Shown piece after piece: positions 50,559-59,620 of a stretch of 64,000 nt of DNA (within the stretch, counting starts at the first letter, position 1; each line of letters starts with the position of its first letter). The notes beneath the pieces are model-generated. The model was not told the origin of the DNA. It did not search any database and saw only the letters and a program-made list of their open reading frames with translations. The translations under genes were made by a program, and so were the position numbers. The stretch comes from Rhizobium deserti (lineage in GTDB: Bacteria > Pseudomonadota > Alphaproteobacteria > Rhizobiales > Rhizobiaceae). The stretch spans positions 806,001 through 870,000 of the forward strand of contig NZ_SMTL01000002.1 in NCBI RefSeq assembly GCF_004358025.1. Reading direction: 5' to 3'.

Positions 50559-51452
50559 TCAAATCCGTGCGGCTAGAAATTCGATAAAGGCGCGAATGCG
50601 CACCGCCAGATGATCATGGCCCGCATAGACCGCGTGGATTTCCTCTATATCCTCGGGATTGTAATCCTCCAGCAGCGGCAGGAGATGGCCCGCCTCAATA
50701 TCCGGCTCCACGTGGAAGCGTCCGACGCGACCGATGCCAAGGCCATCCATGCACCATTGCCGGATGATCGAGCCGCTCGAGCCCTTTAGATTGCCGGAAA
50801 CCGGCAGCAGTTCCACCAGGCCTGTTTGCGGATCGCGAAAAGCCCAGCCTTCGCGCGAGCGGCGGAAATTGAAGTTGATGCAATTGTGGTTGAGAAGATC
50901 GGTCGGCATCTTTGGCATGCCGTGGCGCGCGACATAATCCGGCGAAGCGATCACCACCTGGCGGCTTTGTCCCAGCCGGCGTGCCATCAGCGAGGAATCG
51001 CGCATCGGTCCATGGCGGATGGCAATGTCGACCCGGTCGCGGATCACGTCCACCATATCGTCCGTCAAGGTGACGTCCAGCTGGACATCCGGGAAGGCTT
51101 CAAGGAATTCTCCCGCCAGCGGCAGGATATAGCGCTCGCCGAAGCCGACGGAGGCGTTGACCGAGAGCGGCCCGCGCGGCAGCATCCGCCCGCCGCCGGC
51201 AACGATCTGCTCCGTGTCGGCGATCTCGGCAAGGATGCGGCTGGCCCGAGCCAGATAGGTTTCGCCCTCAGGCGTCAGCTGCAGGGTGCGGGTGGAGCGG
51301 ACAACCAGCCGCGTGCCCAGCCGGTCCTCCAGCCGCGTCACCAGCTTGCTGACCGCCGACGGCGACAGCTTCATCTTTCGCCCTGCGGCTGAAAAACTCT
51401 TCAGCTCCGCCGCCAGCACAAACACTTCCATTTCTCCGGCGCGATTGTCCAT
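50559..51452 (-). CDS. LysR family transcriptional regulator
   Basis: 297 residues. The N-terminal winged helix (MEVFVLAAELKSFSAAGRKM, LSPSAVSKLVTRLEDRLGTR) and the periplasmic-binding-like effector domain (GFGERYILPLAGEFLEAFPD through GLGIGRVGRFHVEPDI) are complete. It belongs to the large DsdC/AaeR-like LysR group that often controls a divergent transporter. Here the divergent gene is the MFS exporter at 51571, 118 bases away, with a T-N11-A type palindrome between them. Confidence 0.9.
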   Translation of the reverse strand: MDNRAGEMEVFVLAAELKSFSAAGRKMKLSPSAVSKLVTRLEDRLGTRLVVRSTRTLQLTPEGETYLARASRILAEIADTEQIVAGGGRMLPRGPLSVNASVGFGERYILPLAGEFLEAFPDVQLDVTLTDDMVDVIRDRVDIAIRHGPMRDSSLMARRLGQSRQVVIASPDYVARHGMPKMPTDLLNHNCINFNFRRSREGWAFRDPQTGLVELLPVSGNLKGSSGSIIRQWCMDGLGIGRVGRFHVEPDIEAGHLLPLLEDYNPEDIEEIHAVYAGHDHLAVRIRAFIEFLAARI

Positions 51453-51471
51453 CCGCTTACCTGTGACTTTA

Positions 51472-51488
51472 CTTCACAAATCATTATC
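51472..51488. promoter_or_regulatory. Candidate LysR box
   Basis: TGTGA-CTTTACT-TCACA is a 5-bp inverted repeat with a 7-base spacer, the T-N11-A type of LysR site. It begins 20 bases upstream of the lysR start in the divergent spacer with the MFS gene. Confidence 0.5.
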
Positions 51489-51570
51489 CGCTTGTGCAGC
51501 TACACAGGCAAGCGATCCAGGCAGATATTGCACTGCATCAAGTCCACTTTATTCGGATTGGAATCCTCCT

Positions 51571-52746
51571 ATGCCTCTCGCTCTTTATGCATTGACTGCC
51601 GGCGCCTTCGGTATCGGCGTCACCGAATTCGTCATCATGGGCCTGCTGCCGCAGGTCGCTTCCGATATCGGCGTCTCGATCGCCACCGCCGGCCTGCTGA
51701 TTTCCGGCTATGCGCTCGGCGTCGTCGTCGGCGCTCCGGTGCTGACCGTGCTGACCGGTCGCCTGCCCCGCAAGACCGTGCTGATCGGCCTGATGCTGAT
51801 CTTCATCATCGGCAATGCCATCTGCGCGCTCGCCTCCGACTACACGATCCTGATGGCCGCCCGCGTCGTCACCGCCCTGGCGCATGGCACATTCTTCGGC
51901 GTCGGCTCGGTGGTCGCCACGAAGATGGTCGCCCCCGACAAACGCGCATCGGCAATCGCCGTCATGTTCACCGGCCTGACGGTCGCCAATATTCTGGGCG
52001 TTCCCTTCGGCACCTGGCTCGGCCAGAACTACGGCTGGCGTGCCACCTTCTGGGCCGTGTCGCTGGTCGGCATCCTGGCTCTTGCGGTGATTGCGCTGCT
52101 GCTTCCGAAAGATGCCCAGGCCCCGGAAGCCTCCGACTGGCGCGCCGATCTTGCGGCCATCTCGCGCCTGCCGGTCGTCCTCGGACTGCTGACGACGGTG
52201 CTCGGCTATGCCGGCGTGTTCGCCGTCTTCACCTATATCGCGCCGCTGCTGACCGATATCGCCCACATGCCGCAGACATGGGTTTCGCCCATCCTGCTGG
52301 TCTTCGGCGGCGGCCTGATTGCCGGCAACATCCTCGGCGGCCGACTGGCGGACCGCAACCTGCGCATGACCGTGCTCGGCACGCTGGTGGCGCTCGGCGT
52401 GACGCTCGTGCTTTTCCCGACCGCCCTCCTGAGCCAGGTCGGCACCATCATCTTCGTCGGCCTGCTGGGCCTAACCGCCTTTGCGACCGTCGCTCCCTTG
52501 CAGATGTGGGTACTCGGCAAGGCGCAGGGCGCCGGCGAACAGCTTGCCTCCTCCTTCAACATCGCCGCCTTCAACCTCGGCAATGCGCTCGGCGCCTGGG
52601 CCGGCGGCTATACGATCGACCACGGGCCGGGCCTCGGCGCGGTGCCCTATGTTTCGGTCATCTTCCCGGCCGCCGCCTTGGTCATCGCTCTAATTGCCAT
52701 GCGGGGCGAACGCGAAAGCCGCCAGCCTGCCGTCTCCGCCCATTAA
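51571..52746 (+). CDS. MFS transporter (AraJ/YdhP-like)
   Basis: 391 residues with 12 membrane helices. The signature between helices 2 and 3, LTVLTGRLPRKTVLIGLM, and the helix 5 region GLTVANILGVPFGTWLGQNYGWRAT (read in two parts) match the AraJ/YdhP drug and arabinose efflux group. It probably exports a small organic compound; the substrate is unknown. It opens a likely operon with the aldo/keto reductase 22 bases downstream and is divergent from LysR, which probably controls it. Confidence 0.87.
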   Translation: MPLALYALTAGAFGIGVTEFVIMGLLPQVASDIGVSIATAGLLISGYALGVVVGAPVLTVLTGRLPRKTVLIGLMLIFIIGNAICALASDYTILMAARVVTALAHGTFFGVGSVVATKMVAPDKRASAIAVMFTGLTVANILGVPFGTWLGQNYGWRATFWAVSLVGILALAVIALLLPKDAQAPEASDWRADLAAISRLPVVLGLLTTVLGYAGVFAVFTYIAPLLTDIAHMPQTWVSPILLVFGGGLIAGNILGGRLADRNLRMTVLGTLVALGVTLVLFPTALLSQVGTIIFVGLLGLTAFATVAPLQMWVLGKAQGAGEQLASSFNIAAFNLGNALGAWAGGYTIDHGPGLGAVPYVSVIFPAAALVIALIAMRGERESRQPAVSAH

Positions 52747-52768
52747 AGCCAGTTGAAGGACAATGATC

Positions 52769-53806
52769 ATGGAATACCGCAGTCTTGGCCAGTCGGGCCT
52801 CAAGGTCCCCGTTCTTTCCTTCGGTGCCGGCACATTCGGCGGCTCCGGCCCGCTGTTCAGCCATTGGGGTACGACCGATGTCGAGGAAGCGCGGCGGCTG
52901 GTGGACATCTGCCTCGAAGCCGGCGTCAACCTGTTCGATACCGCCGACGTTTACTCGAACGGCGCCTCGGAAGAAGTGCTCGGCCAGGCGATCAAGGGCC
53001 GGCGCGACGCAGTGCTCATTTCCACCAAGGCCAGCCTGCCGACCGGAGACGGCGCCAACGACTGGGGCTCGTCGCGCTCGCGGCTGATCGGCGCCGTGGA
53101 AAAGGCGCTGAAGCGGCTCGGCACCGACCATATCGACATCTTCCAGCTGCATGCCTTCGATGCCTCGACGCCGGTGGAAGAAGTAGTCTCGACGCTGGAC
53201 CAGCTCGTGAATGAGGGCAAGTTGCGCTATATCGGCGTTTCAAATTTTTCCGGCTGGCAGATCATGAAATCGCTGGCTGCCGCCGAAAAGCACGGTTGGA
53301 CGCGCTATGTTGCCAACCAGGTCTATTATTCGCTGATCGGACGCGACTATGAATGGGACCTGATGCCATTGGGACAGGACCAGGGGCTCGGCGCGCTGGT
53401 CTGGAGCCCGCTCGGTTGGGGCCGCCTGACCGGCAAAGTGAGCCGCGGCAAGCCTCTTCCGGAAGGCAGCCGCTTGCACGAGACGGCGGATTTCGGACCG
53501 CCGGTGGAGGACGAGCTTCTTTACCGGGTGGTCGATGCGCTGCAGGAGATTTCTGGAGAGACCAGCAAGACGGTGCCGCAGGTGGCGATCAACTGGCTCA
53601 CCTCGCGTCCGACCGTTTCTTCCGTCATCATCGGCGCCCGCAACGAGGAGCAGTTGCGCCAGAATCTCGGCGCCGTCGGCTGGTCGCTGACCGATGGCCA
53701 AATCGCCCGGCTGGATGCGGCCAGCGCAGTAACGGCGCCCTACCCGCATTTCCCCTACCGGCGGCAGGAGGGCTTTGCCCGCCTCAACCCGCCGCTTGCC
53801 GGGTAA
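52769..53806 (+). CDS. Aldo/keto reductase
   Basis: 345 residues, a TIM-barrel NADPH-dependent reductase. The catalytic tetrad is seen as Asp in NLFDTADVYSNG, the Tyr in the same segment, Lys in LISTKASLPTG and His in IFQLHAFDAST. The cofactor end reads SVIIGARNEEQLRQNLGAV. The pattern fits the YajO/potassium channel beta-like AKR group. The ATG at 52769 lies eight bases after AAGGA; the ATG at 52763 is too close to it. It follows the MFS gene by 22 bases and a terminator follows it. Confidence 0.9.
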   Translation: MEYRSLGQSGLKVPVLSFGAGTFGGSGPLFSHWGTTDVEEARRLVDICLEAGVNLFDTADVYSNGASEEVLGQAIKGRRDAVLISTKASLPTGDGANDWGSSRSRLIGAVEKALKRLGTDHIDIFQLHAFDASTPVEEVVSTLDQLVNEGKLRYIGVSNFSGWQIMKSLAAAEKHGWTRYVANQVYYSLIGRDYEWDLMPLGQDQGLGALVWSPLGWGRLTGKVSRGKPLPEGSRLHETADFGPPVEDELLYRVVDALQEISGETSKTVPQVAINWLTSRPTVSSVIIGARNEEQLRQNLGAVGWSLTDGQIARLDAASAVTAPYPHFPYRRQEGFARLNPPLAG

Positions 53807-53846
53807 AGCTGCCGCATTACGCAGAAGGTTGACCGCAACCGTAAAA

Positions 53847-53867
53847 GGCCCATCTAGCATGGGCCTC
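53847..53867 (+). terminator. Terminator between the two aldo/keto reductase genes
   Basis: A perfect 8-bp stem AGGCCCAT/ATGGGCCT with loop CTAGC is followed by CTTTTG. It separates the MFS/reductase transcript from the second reductase. Confidence 0.7.
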
Positions 53868-53902
53868 TTTTGCCCGTTCGGGCGCATATCTAGGAGTAAT
53901 TC

Positions 53903-54730
53903 ATGCATAATGTCAGCGCCAATGGCGCAAACATCCCGGCGCTCGGCTTCGGCACCTTCCGCATGCCGGATGCCGATGTCCACCGCATCTTGCCGCAGGC
54001 CCTGAAGCTCGGCTTCCGCCATGTCGATACGGCGCAGATCTACAAGAACGAGGCCGCAGTCGGCGACGTCATCGCCAATTCGGGCATTGCCCGCTCCGAC
54101 ATCTTTTTGACCACCAAGGTCTGGGTCGACCGCGTCGGCCACCAGGCCTTCATCGCTTCGGTGGACGAGAGCCTGCAGAAGCTGAAGACGGATCACGTCG
54201 ACCTTCTGCTGCTCCACTGGCCACAGAGCGAGATGCCGCTCGCCGACCGGATCGGCGCGCTGAACGAGCTTCGCCAGGCCGGCAAGGTCAAGAACATCGG
54301 CATTTCCAACTTCTCGACTGCCTTGATGGCCGAAGCGGTTAAGCTTTCCGATGCGCCGATCGTCAACAACCAGATCGAATATCACCCCTATCTGGATCAG
54401 ACCAAAGTGCTGGGCGAGGCCTCCAGGACCGGCGTGTCGGTGACCGCCTATTACCTGATGGCCGATGGCGCCGTGCCGAAGGACGAGGCGCTGAAGGATA
54501 TCGGTGCCACGCATGGCAAGACGGCCGCACAGGTCGTACTGCGCTGGGCCGTGCAGCAGAAAGACGTCATCGCGCTGTCGAAGACGGCGACCGAAAGCCG
54601 CTTGCCGGAGAATTTCGAGATCTTCGACTTCGAGCTTTCCGAGGAAGAGATGGCTGCAATCCATAAGCTGGCCCGGCCAGACGGCCGCATCGTCAGCCCC
54701 GGCCACCTGGCGCCGGAATGGGACCAATAG
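53903..54730 (+). CDS. Aldo/keto reductase (2,5-diketo-D-gluconate reductase-like)
   Basis: 275 residues. The tetrad residues lie in FRHVDTAQIYKNEAAVG (Asp, Tyr), FLTTKVWVDRV (Lys) and LLLHWPQSEMPL (His). KNIGISNFSTA and NNQIEYHPYLDQ are typical of the AKR5 group (DkgA/DkgB). It reduces 2,5-diketogluconate or methylglyoxal in relatives. The RBS is AGGAG eight bases before the ATG. A strong terminator follows. Its own terminator-bounded unit suggests separate control from the first reductase. Confidence 0.9.
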   Translation: MHNVSANGANIPALGFGTFRMPDADVHRILPQALKLGFRHVDTAQIYKNEAAVGDVIANSGIARSDIFLTTKVWVDRVGHQAFIASVDESLQKLKTDHVDLLLLHWPQSEMPLADRIGALNELRQAGKVKNIGISNFSTALMAEAVKLSDAPIVNNQIEYHPYLDQTKVLGEASRTGVSVTAYYLMADGAVPKDEALKDIGATHGKTAAQVVLRWAVQQKDVIALSKTATESRLPENFEIFDFELSEEEMAAIHKLARPDGRIVSPGHLAPEWDQ

Positions 54731-54755
54731 GCTCCATCGCGATTGGACATCGAAG

Positions 54756-54784
54756 TGCGCCAGCTCTCACTGGCGCATTTTTTT
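54756..54784 (+). terminator. Intrinsic terminator after the second aldo/keto reductase
   Basis: A perfect 8-bp stem TGCGCCAG/CTGGCGCA with loop CTCTCA is followed by at least seven T residues (54778-54784). Confidence 0.9.
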
Positions 54785-54849
54785 TGCAAAGGATCAAGAT
54801 AACGCAAATACTGACGATGGCGCGGCGTTTGTTTTTGTAGTAACAATTA

Positions 54850-55127
54850 ATGGCGATTGTTTTTGATCCGGCGAAACGGCTTTCGACCCTCCAGTCGAGG
54901 GTCTCGACTTCGTCCATGCTGGTGAGGTGTTCGATGGGCCGCATCTGACCATCGAAGATGACCACACCGACTACGCTGAGACCCGATACTTCACTGTCGG
55001 CCTTCTGGCTGGCCGGATGGTCGTGGTTGTTTGGACGCCGCGAGGAGACGATCAAAGAATTATCAGCATGAGGAAAGCCAATGACCGAGAGCAAAAAGCG
55101 TTTGGCGGCCGACTTGCCGACCAATGA
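54850..55127 (+). pseudogene. brnT: BrnT family toxin, frameshifted
   Basis: The frame starts MAIVFDPAKRLSTLQSR, the BrnT N-terminus. It is broken near 54895-54903, where the sequence GAGGGTCTCGAC lacks one base relative to a continuous frame (expected Arg-Gly-Leu-Asp). The rest continues in the next frame: LDFVHAGEVFDGPHLTIEDD, TRYFTVGLLAGRMVVVVWTP, DDQRIISMRKANDREQ, which are the BrnT core with the His/Arg RNase residues. The whole gene would encode 92 residues and overlap brnA by 47 bases. Loss of one G could be a real inactivating mutation or a sequence error. Confidence 0.65.
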
Positions 55128-55335
55128 AGACGAGGCCCCCGATCTCACAGAAAGCCCTTGGCTGGAGCGACTGTCTGCAGCCCGGGTGACGCGCGGGCGG
55201 CCCAAGAGCCTGCGCAACAAGGTTTCGACAACCATCCGGCTCGATCCCGAGATCGTGCAAGCCTTCAGGTCGGGGGGGCCTGGATGGCAGTCACGCATCA
55301 ACGAGGTCCTTCGTCAGTGGCTGGCAAGCCGCTAA
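55081..55335 (+). CDS. brnA: BrnA family antitoxin
   Basis: 84 residues. The N-terminal acidic segment (PTNEDEAPDLTESPWLERLS) is followed by the RHH/BrnA C-terminal part: RGRPKSLRNKVSTTIRLDPE and SGGPGWQSRINEVLRQWLAS, the highly conserved BrnA ending. It binds BrnT and represses the pair. The start overlaps the 3' end of the frameshifted brnT gene, the standard order. The antitoxin is intact while the toxin is not. Confidence 0.88.
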   Translation: MTESKKRLAADLPTNEDEAPDLTESPWLERLSAARVTRGRPKSLRNKVSTTIRLDPEIVQAFRSGGPGWQSRINEVLRQWLASR

Positions 55336-55413
55336 ACTGGCAGATTTCAAGCCGCAGCTGTCGGAGCGATAAGTGCGGAACGCGCGGGCGCCGGTCGCAG
55401 TGGCCTGACGGTT

Positions 55414-56085
55414 TCAGCCTTCGATGAAACCCTGCCGGACCAGTTCGTGCAGGGTTTCTATTTTCGGGCGCTTGGCCTTGCTGTTGCGGGTGATCCGCGG
55501 GCGGATATGGATCATGGCGGAATTCGCCAGGTCCTCATGCCAGCTCGACATAGCCCATTTGTCGCCGCCGGGAAGAATGCCGCCGGTAAAGCCGCTATGG
55601 CGGGCCAGCTGATGCATCACGCCCTCGTCTTCAAGGCGGCCATTTGAATATTTAAGAAGATCGACGAGCGGCAGCTTGGCACGAAACATCTGCCGGTGCG
55701 AGCGATCGAGCTTCCACAGCGAGCCGTTCCAATAGGGATAGCGCCAATGCACAAGACCTTTCATCTTGCGGATGAAGGCCCATTTCAATCGGCGCTGGAA
55801 GGGTCCGGACACTCCAATGCCGGGTTGTTCAAACAAGCTTTCGCGCGATCCCTTGCGCACGAACATGTCCGTGTCGAGCATGACGACCGTGTCATAGTCG
55901 TCGAACATCTCATCGAGCATGACCAGCTTCTGCATCGGCGCCGATAGTTGCTCCGAAAACACATTGCCTTCCAAAAACCGGTAATCGGCCTTTTCCCGAT
56001 CCGCGAAGGCCTGGATATCGGCAATCGACCGGCGCTCCAGCTCACCTGGCGTACCGGTATAATGTTGCAATACGAGCCTTTTCAC
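55414..56085 (-). CDS. Glycosyltransferase-like protein with DTD motif
   Basis: 223 residues. The start VKRLVLQHYTGTPGELERRS with a GTG codon at 56085 (GGAG six bases upstream) gives a soluble protein. A nucleotide-sugar site is suggested by YDTVVMLDTDMFVRKG (Asp71-Thr-Asp73). Other segments are SAPMQKLVMLDEMFDDY and GGDKWAMSSWHEDLANS. It resembles GT8/galactosyltransferase-like proteins of rhizobia, like the gene at 13960. The sugar and acceptor are unknown. A longer frame to 56169 is possible but lacks a good ribosome binding site. Confidence 0.55.
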   Translation of the reverse strand: MKRLVLQHYTGTPGELERRSIADIQAFADREKADYRFLEGNVFSEQLSAPMQKLVMLDEMFDDYDTVVMLDTDMFVRKGSRESLFEQPGIGVSGPFQRRLKWAFIRKMKGLVHWRYPYWNGSLWKLDRSHRQMFRAKLPLVDLLKYSNGRLEDEGVMHQLARHSGFTGGILPGGDKWAMSSWHEDLANSAMIHIRPRITRNSKAKRPKIETLHELVRQGFIEG

Positions 56086-56270
56086 CAGTCGCTCCCCATC
56101 GTGCCAAGCCGCGTTTTTGTTTTCTGCTATCCAAAAGCACCCATGCCCGAAATTGCCCCGATATGGCAATGATGGTCTTGCCGCTGCAAACCTGCGATAA
56201 AAATCTGCTCAGCCTCGGAACGAATATTTACTTCATCGGTTCATGATGGGCGGATACTTCGGACGTGGGC

Positions 56271-56660
56271 ATGAATAAGTATAATCAAGATGTAAAGCGT
56301 AAGATCCTCGTGCTTGAAGACGATGTTCTTCTTGCGATGGATATGGAAGATCACTTGCTCGGCAGCGGCTATGAGGTGATCGGGCCCTTTGGCAAAGTTT
56401 CGGAAGCGCTCGGCGCAATCGAAGAGATCAGCGTCGATGGCGCCGTGGTCGATCTCAACCTCAATGGCGAAATGTCCTTTCCCGTTATCGAAGCCCTGAA
56501 AGACCGCGGCCTGCCGGTCATCGTTTGTAGCGGATATGCGGAATTGCCTGAATTCAAGACTAGGCTGTCCGATGTGCCGCTGCTTTCCAAGCCATGCGAT
56601 CCGAAGAAGCTGGTCGCCCTGTTATCGAAAGCTCGGAGCGCCAAGCAAGGCACGTCCTGA
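56271..56660 (+). CDS. Single-domain response regulator
   Basis: 129 residues comprising only a receiver domain. The acidic pocket is Glu17 and Asp18 (VLEDDVLLAMD), the phosphoacceptor is Asp61 (AVVDLNLNGE), followed by Ser87 in VIVCSGYAE and Lys107 in LLSKPCDP. No output domain exists, so it should act through protein contact, as in other alphaproteobacterial single-domain regulators. The kinase is unknown; none is adjacent. A GTG at 56265 would add two residues. Confidence 0.85.
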   Translation: MNKYNQDVKRKILVLEDDVLLAMDMEDHLLGSGYEVIGPFGKVSEALGAIEEISVDGAVVDLNLNGEMSFPVIEALKDRGLPVIVCSGYAELPEFKTRLSDVPLLSKPCDPKKLVALLSKARSAKQGTS

Positions 56661-56709
56661 TCGGCGGTGACCCGGACCGTAGAAGGTTTGGCTATCCCCG
56701 GCAGTCCGG

Positions 56710-57702
56710 TCAAAGCCAGCCGCGCCGCCGGAAATACAGATAAGGCATGACCATCGAAAAGATCATCATGCCGATCGCGACATGATAGCCGTAATGCCAT
56801 TGCAGTTCCGGCTGGTAGGCAAAGTTCATTCCGTAGATCGAGGCGACCAGGGTCGGCGGCAGGAAAGCCACCGAGGCGACCGAAAAGATCTTGATGATCT
56901 GGTTCTGCTCCAGGTTGATCAGCCCGAGCGTCGCGTCGAGCAGGAAATTGATCTTGCCCGACAGGAAGGCCGAGTGATCGCCGAGTGACGTCGCATCCCG
57001 CTGCAGGAGCTTCAGGCGCTGACGCAATTCCTTGGAAAGCTTGCGGTCCACGCCATCGAGGGCTCCATAATAGGCGACAACGCGGCTGACGCTGACAAGG
57101 CTTTCCCGCGTTACGGTGATGAACTCGCCCTTCTGGCCGATGGACCGGATCAGTTCCTGCAGGTCGCGCGTCTTCTTGTTCACCTTGGCGCTCTTGGCGC
57201 TGAACACTTCCTGGGAAATCTGATCGATGTCATTGCCGAGCCGCTCCAGCGTATCCGCCATGCGGTCGATGATCGCCTCGATCAGCCCGGTGAAGATCAG
57301 CTCGCCGGAAGCAGCGTGGATGCTGCCGCCATTTGCCTTGCGGGCACGCGCCAGAAAGGCGTCGAAGGGCCGCGGTTCGGCATGGCGTACCGTGACCAGA
57401 ACCTGGCCCTTGATGATGAAGGTGACCGGCACCTTTTGTGGCGTGCCCGCATGCGGCCGGGTCAGCACCGTCATGGTCATGAACTCGGCGCCATCTTCCT
57501 GATAAAGGCGGGCCGACAGCTCGATATCCTCCATCTCGTCCATGGTCGGAACGAGAATGCCCAGCCGTTCGCCGACAAGCCGCTCCTCCTCGGCCGTCGG
57601 GTTGACGAGATCGTACCAGACAATGGCCGGCGCGCCGTCGAGCGGAAGCTCCAGCGCAGCCGAAACGAGACGGTCGACATCATAGGCATGAATACGCAGC
57701 AT
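56710..57702 (-). CDS. corA: CorA family magnesium transporter
   Basis: 330 residues. A large cytoplasmic N-terminal domain (MLRIHAYDVDRLVSAALELP, TPQKVPVTFIIKGQVLVTVR) is followed by a long helix region and two C-terminal membrane helices. The pore signature is ASIYGMNFAYQPEL, the GMN motif. The C-terminus YLYFRRRGWL is typical. It imports Mg2+ and possibly Co2+ or Ni2+. The 212-base spacer upstream has no obvious riboswitch that I can recognise. Confidence 0.92.
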   Translation of the reverse strand: MLRIHAYDVDRLVSAALELPLDGAPAIVWYDLVNPTAEEERLVGERLGILVPTMDEMEDIELSARLYQEDGAEFMTMTVLTRPHAGTPQKVPVTFIIKGQVLVTVRHAEPRPFDAFLARARKANGGSIHAASGELIFTGLIEAIIDRMADTLERLGNDIDQISQEVFSAKSAKVNKKTRDLQELIRSIGQKGEFITVTRESLVSVSRVVAYYGALDGVDRKLSKELRQRLKLLQRDATSLGDHSAFLSGKINFLLDATLGLINLEQNQIIKIFSVASVAFLPPTLVASIYGMNFAYQPELQWHYGYHVAIGMMIFSMVMPYLYFRRRGWL

Positions 57703-57914
57703 GACGGCTCCTTGGGATCATCCATCTCCCGGAGCCGCAGACCGCACAAGGATCAGGGGCGCAGAGAAACAGGTCTGTATGACGTCGAACTTCGACTGTC
57801 GGGGTTCATCTCTGTTGTCCTTTGAAATAGAGCTGCCTGAACAGGTGCTCCTTCGCCGATTGAAATGTGCCTAAAAGGCGCGAATGTCAACACCTGCGCC
57901 CGAGCCTTTGCGGT

Positions 57915-58538
57915 CTAGGCGCGGCCTTCCAGGCGTGCCCTCAGCTCGGCGTTTTCCTTTTCCAGTTGCCCGAGGCGTTCACGCATGGGATTGATGGCCG
58001 AGACGACTTCCTCCTCCGTAAAGCGCGGGGTGATGTGCTGCTGGCAGTTCCAGTCGAAGCTGGCCAGCCGCAGGCGGAAGATGCGCTCGATCTTTGCCTT
58101 GTAATCCCCGTCCGTCACCAGCGCCGTCAGCGCCGGATTTTCGTCGACGCCGAGCTTTTCCACATGGGCATAGATCTTCAGCCGGGCGCGCCGCGGGTAA
58201 TCCATGAGAAACAGGCAGGCGCGATCATTGGCCGCCCAGTTTCCGGTGCTGATATATTGCCGGTTGCCGCGATAGTCGGCAAAGGCCAGCGTCCGGTCAT
58301 CCACCTGCTTGAGGAAGCCGCGCGGCCCACCCCTGTGCTGGACATAGGGCCAGCCGGTTTCGGAAACGGAGGCAATGTAGAAACTGTCCCGTTCAGCAAT
58401 AAAGGCGCTCTCATTGTCGGTGAAGCTATCGAACTCCCGGTGGCCGCGGAAATCAGTCCAGATTTCATCGGCTCCCATTTCGGCCTGCGCCGCCCGTACG
58501 CTCGGTGTGATCGCAATATCCAGAAACCCGTAAGACAT
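57915..58538 (-). CDS. Pyridoxamine 5'-phosphate oxidase family protein
   Basis: 207 residues. The split-barrel FMN-binding domain shows as SFYIASVSETGWPYVQHRGG, TLAFADYRGNRQYISTGNWA and RACLFLMDYPRRARLKIYAH. A C-terminal coiled coil follows (INPMRERLGQLEKENAELRA). This is the group in which flavin-binding PNPOx-like proteins act on unknown substrates, not the PdxH enzyme itself. The ATG at 58538 follows GAGG by seven bases. It is divergent from LysR at 58645, which may regulate it. Confidence 0.83.
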   Translation of the reverse strand: MSYGFLDIAITPSVRAAQAEMGADEIWTDFRGHREFDSFTDNESAFIAERDSFYIASVSETGWPYVQHRGGPRGFLKQVDDRTLAFADYRGNRQYISTGNWAANDRACLFLMDYPRRARLKIYAHVEKLGVDENPALTALVTDGDYKAKIERIFRLRLASFDWNCQQHITPRFTEEEVVSAINPMRERLGQLEKENAELRARLEGRA

Positions 58539-58644
58539 GATCGTGCCTCGACCTTTCGTTGCCGTGGCATCCATATGGATCCTTCCGCAAGCCGGAATAA
58601 TAGGCTAGAAGTGGACATGACCTCTCCGAAATCTGGCAAGGCTA

Positions 58645-59556
58645 ATGGATCGACTGGAAGCCATGTCATTGCTGATCAAGGTGGTGGAAAGCGGCAGCTT
58701 TTCCGCTGCGGCCCGAAGGCTCGGCATGCCGCTGACGACGATCAGCCGCAAGATTACGGACTTGGAAAATCTGCTCGGCGCAACGCTTCTGGTGCGTAGT
58801 ACCCGCAAGCTCACTTTGACCGAAGCAGGCGCGGCCTATCTGGAAGCGGCACGGCGGATCATCAACGAGGTGGACGAGGCCGAGCGTGAGGTTGCCGGAG
58901 AGTTCAAGACGCCGAAGGGAGAACTGGTGATCACCGCTCCGGTGCAGTTCGGCCAGTTGCACGTCCTGCCGATCATCGCCGATTTCCTTGATCTGTTCCC
59001 CGAGATCAATGTCCGGCTTCTCCTCATCGACCGCAATGTCCAGATGCTGGAAGGGCACGTGGATATGGCCGTGCGGATCGGCAGCCTGCCCGACAGCACG
59101 ATGATGGCGACGGCTGTCGGCTCCATGCGCACCGTCGTCTGCGCCAGCCCAACATTCCTGGCCGCGCATGGCTGCCTCGCCGACAGGCTGCTTACGCTCG
59201 ATGTGCTTCAACGGCTGCCTTTGATCACTTTCGAGGGTCCGGCACCGGTGTCGGAATGGAGATTTGTCGATCCGCGGACGAAGGCGACGGCCCTGTTCCG
59301 GCCCGTCCCGCGCCTGTCGGTGACCACAGCGGAGGCGGCCGTGCGGGCAGCGCTTCGGCATGTCGGCGCAACCCGGCTTTTGTTTTACCAGGCCGCCGAT
59401 GCCGTTGCCGCAGGAGAGTTGCAGATCATCCTTGAAGATTTCGAGCCGGAACCGGTGCCGGTCAGCCTCGTGCACGTGGCGCGCGGGCAGATGCCGCTGA
59501 AGATGCGCCGCTTTCTCGATTTTGCAGCTCCGCGCCTGAGAAACGTGCTGCACTAG
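58645..59556 (+). CDS. LysR family transcriptional regulator
   Basis: 303 residues. The HTH is MSLLIKVVESGSFSAAARRL, followed by MPLTTISRKITDLENLLGAT. The effector domain contains KGELVITAPVQFGQLHVLPI and the usual RIGSLPDSTM and RFLDFAAPRL end. This resembles the DsdC/AaeR-like subgroup. It is divergent from the PNPOx-like gene, 106 bases away, and is its likely regulator. The start has no strong Shine-Dalgarno (AAGG at about 9 bases). Confidence 0.9.
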   Translation: MDRLEAMSLLIKVVESGSFSAAARRLGMPLTTISRKITDLENLLGATLLVRSTRKLTLTEAGAAYLEAARRIINEVDEAEREVAGEFKTPKGELVITAPVQFGQLHVLPIIADFLDLFPEINVRLLLIDRNVQMLEGHVDMAVRIGSLPDSTMMATAVGSMRTVVCASPTFLAAHGCLADRLLTLDVLQRLPLITFEGPAPVSEWRFVDPRTKATALFRPVPRLSVTTAEAAVRAALRHVGATRLLFYQAADAVAAGELQIILEDFEPEPVPVSLVHVARGQMPLKMRRFLDFAAPRLRNVLH

Positions 59557-59620
59557 GCGCCAAACGAAAGCCGCCGGCCTGCACGACCAGCGGCTCCATC
59601 CCAAACTATCAGCGAAACAA

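Noticed and set aside
54895..54903. Programmed ribosomal frameshift in brnT
   Set aside because: No slippery heptamer of the usual type and no downstream stem could be recognised; a mutation or sequence error is simpler.
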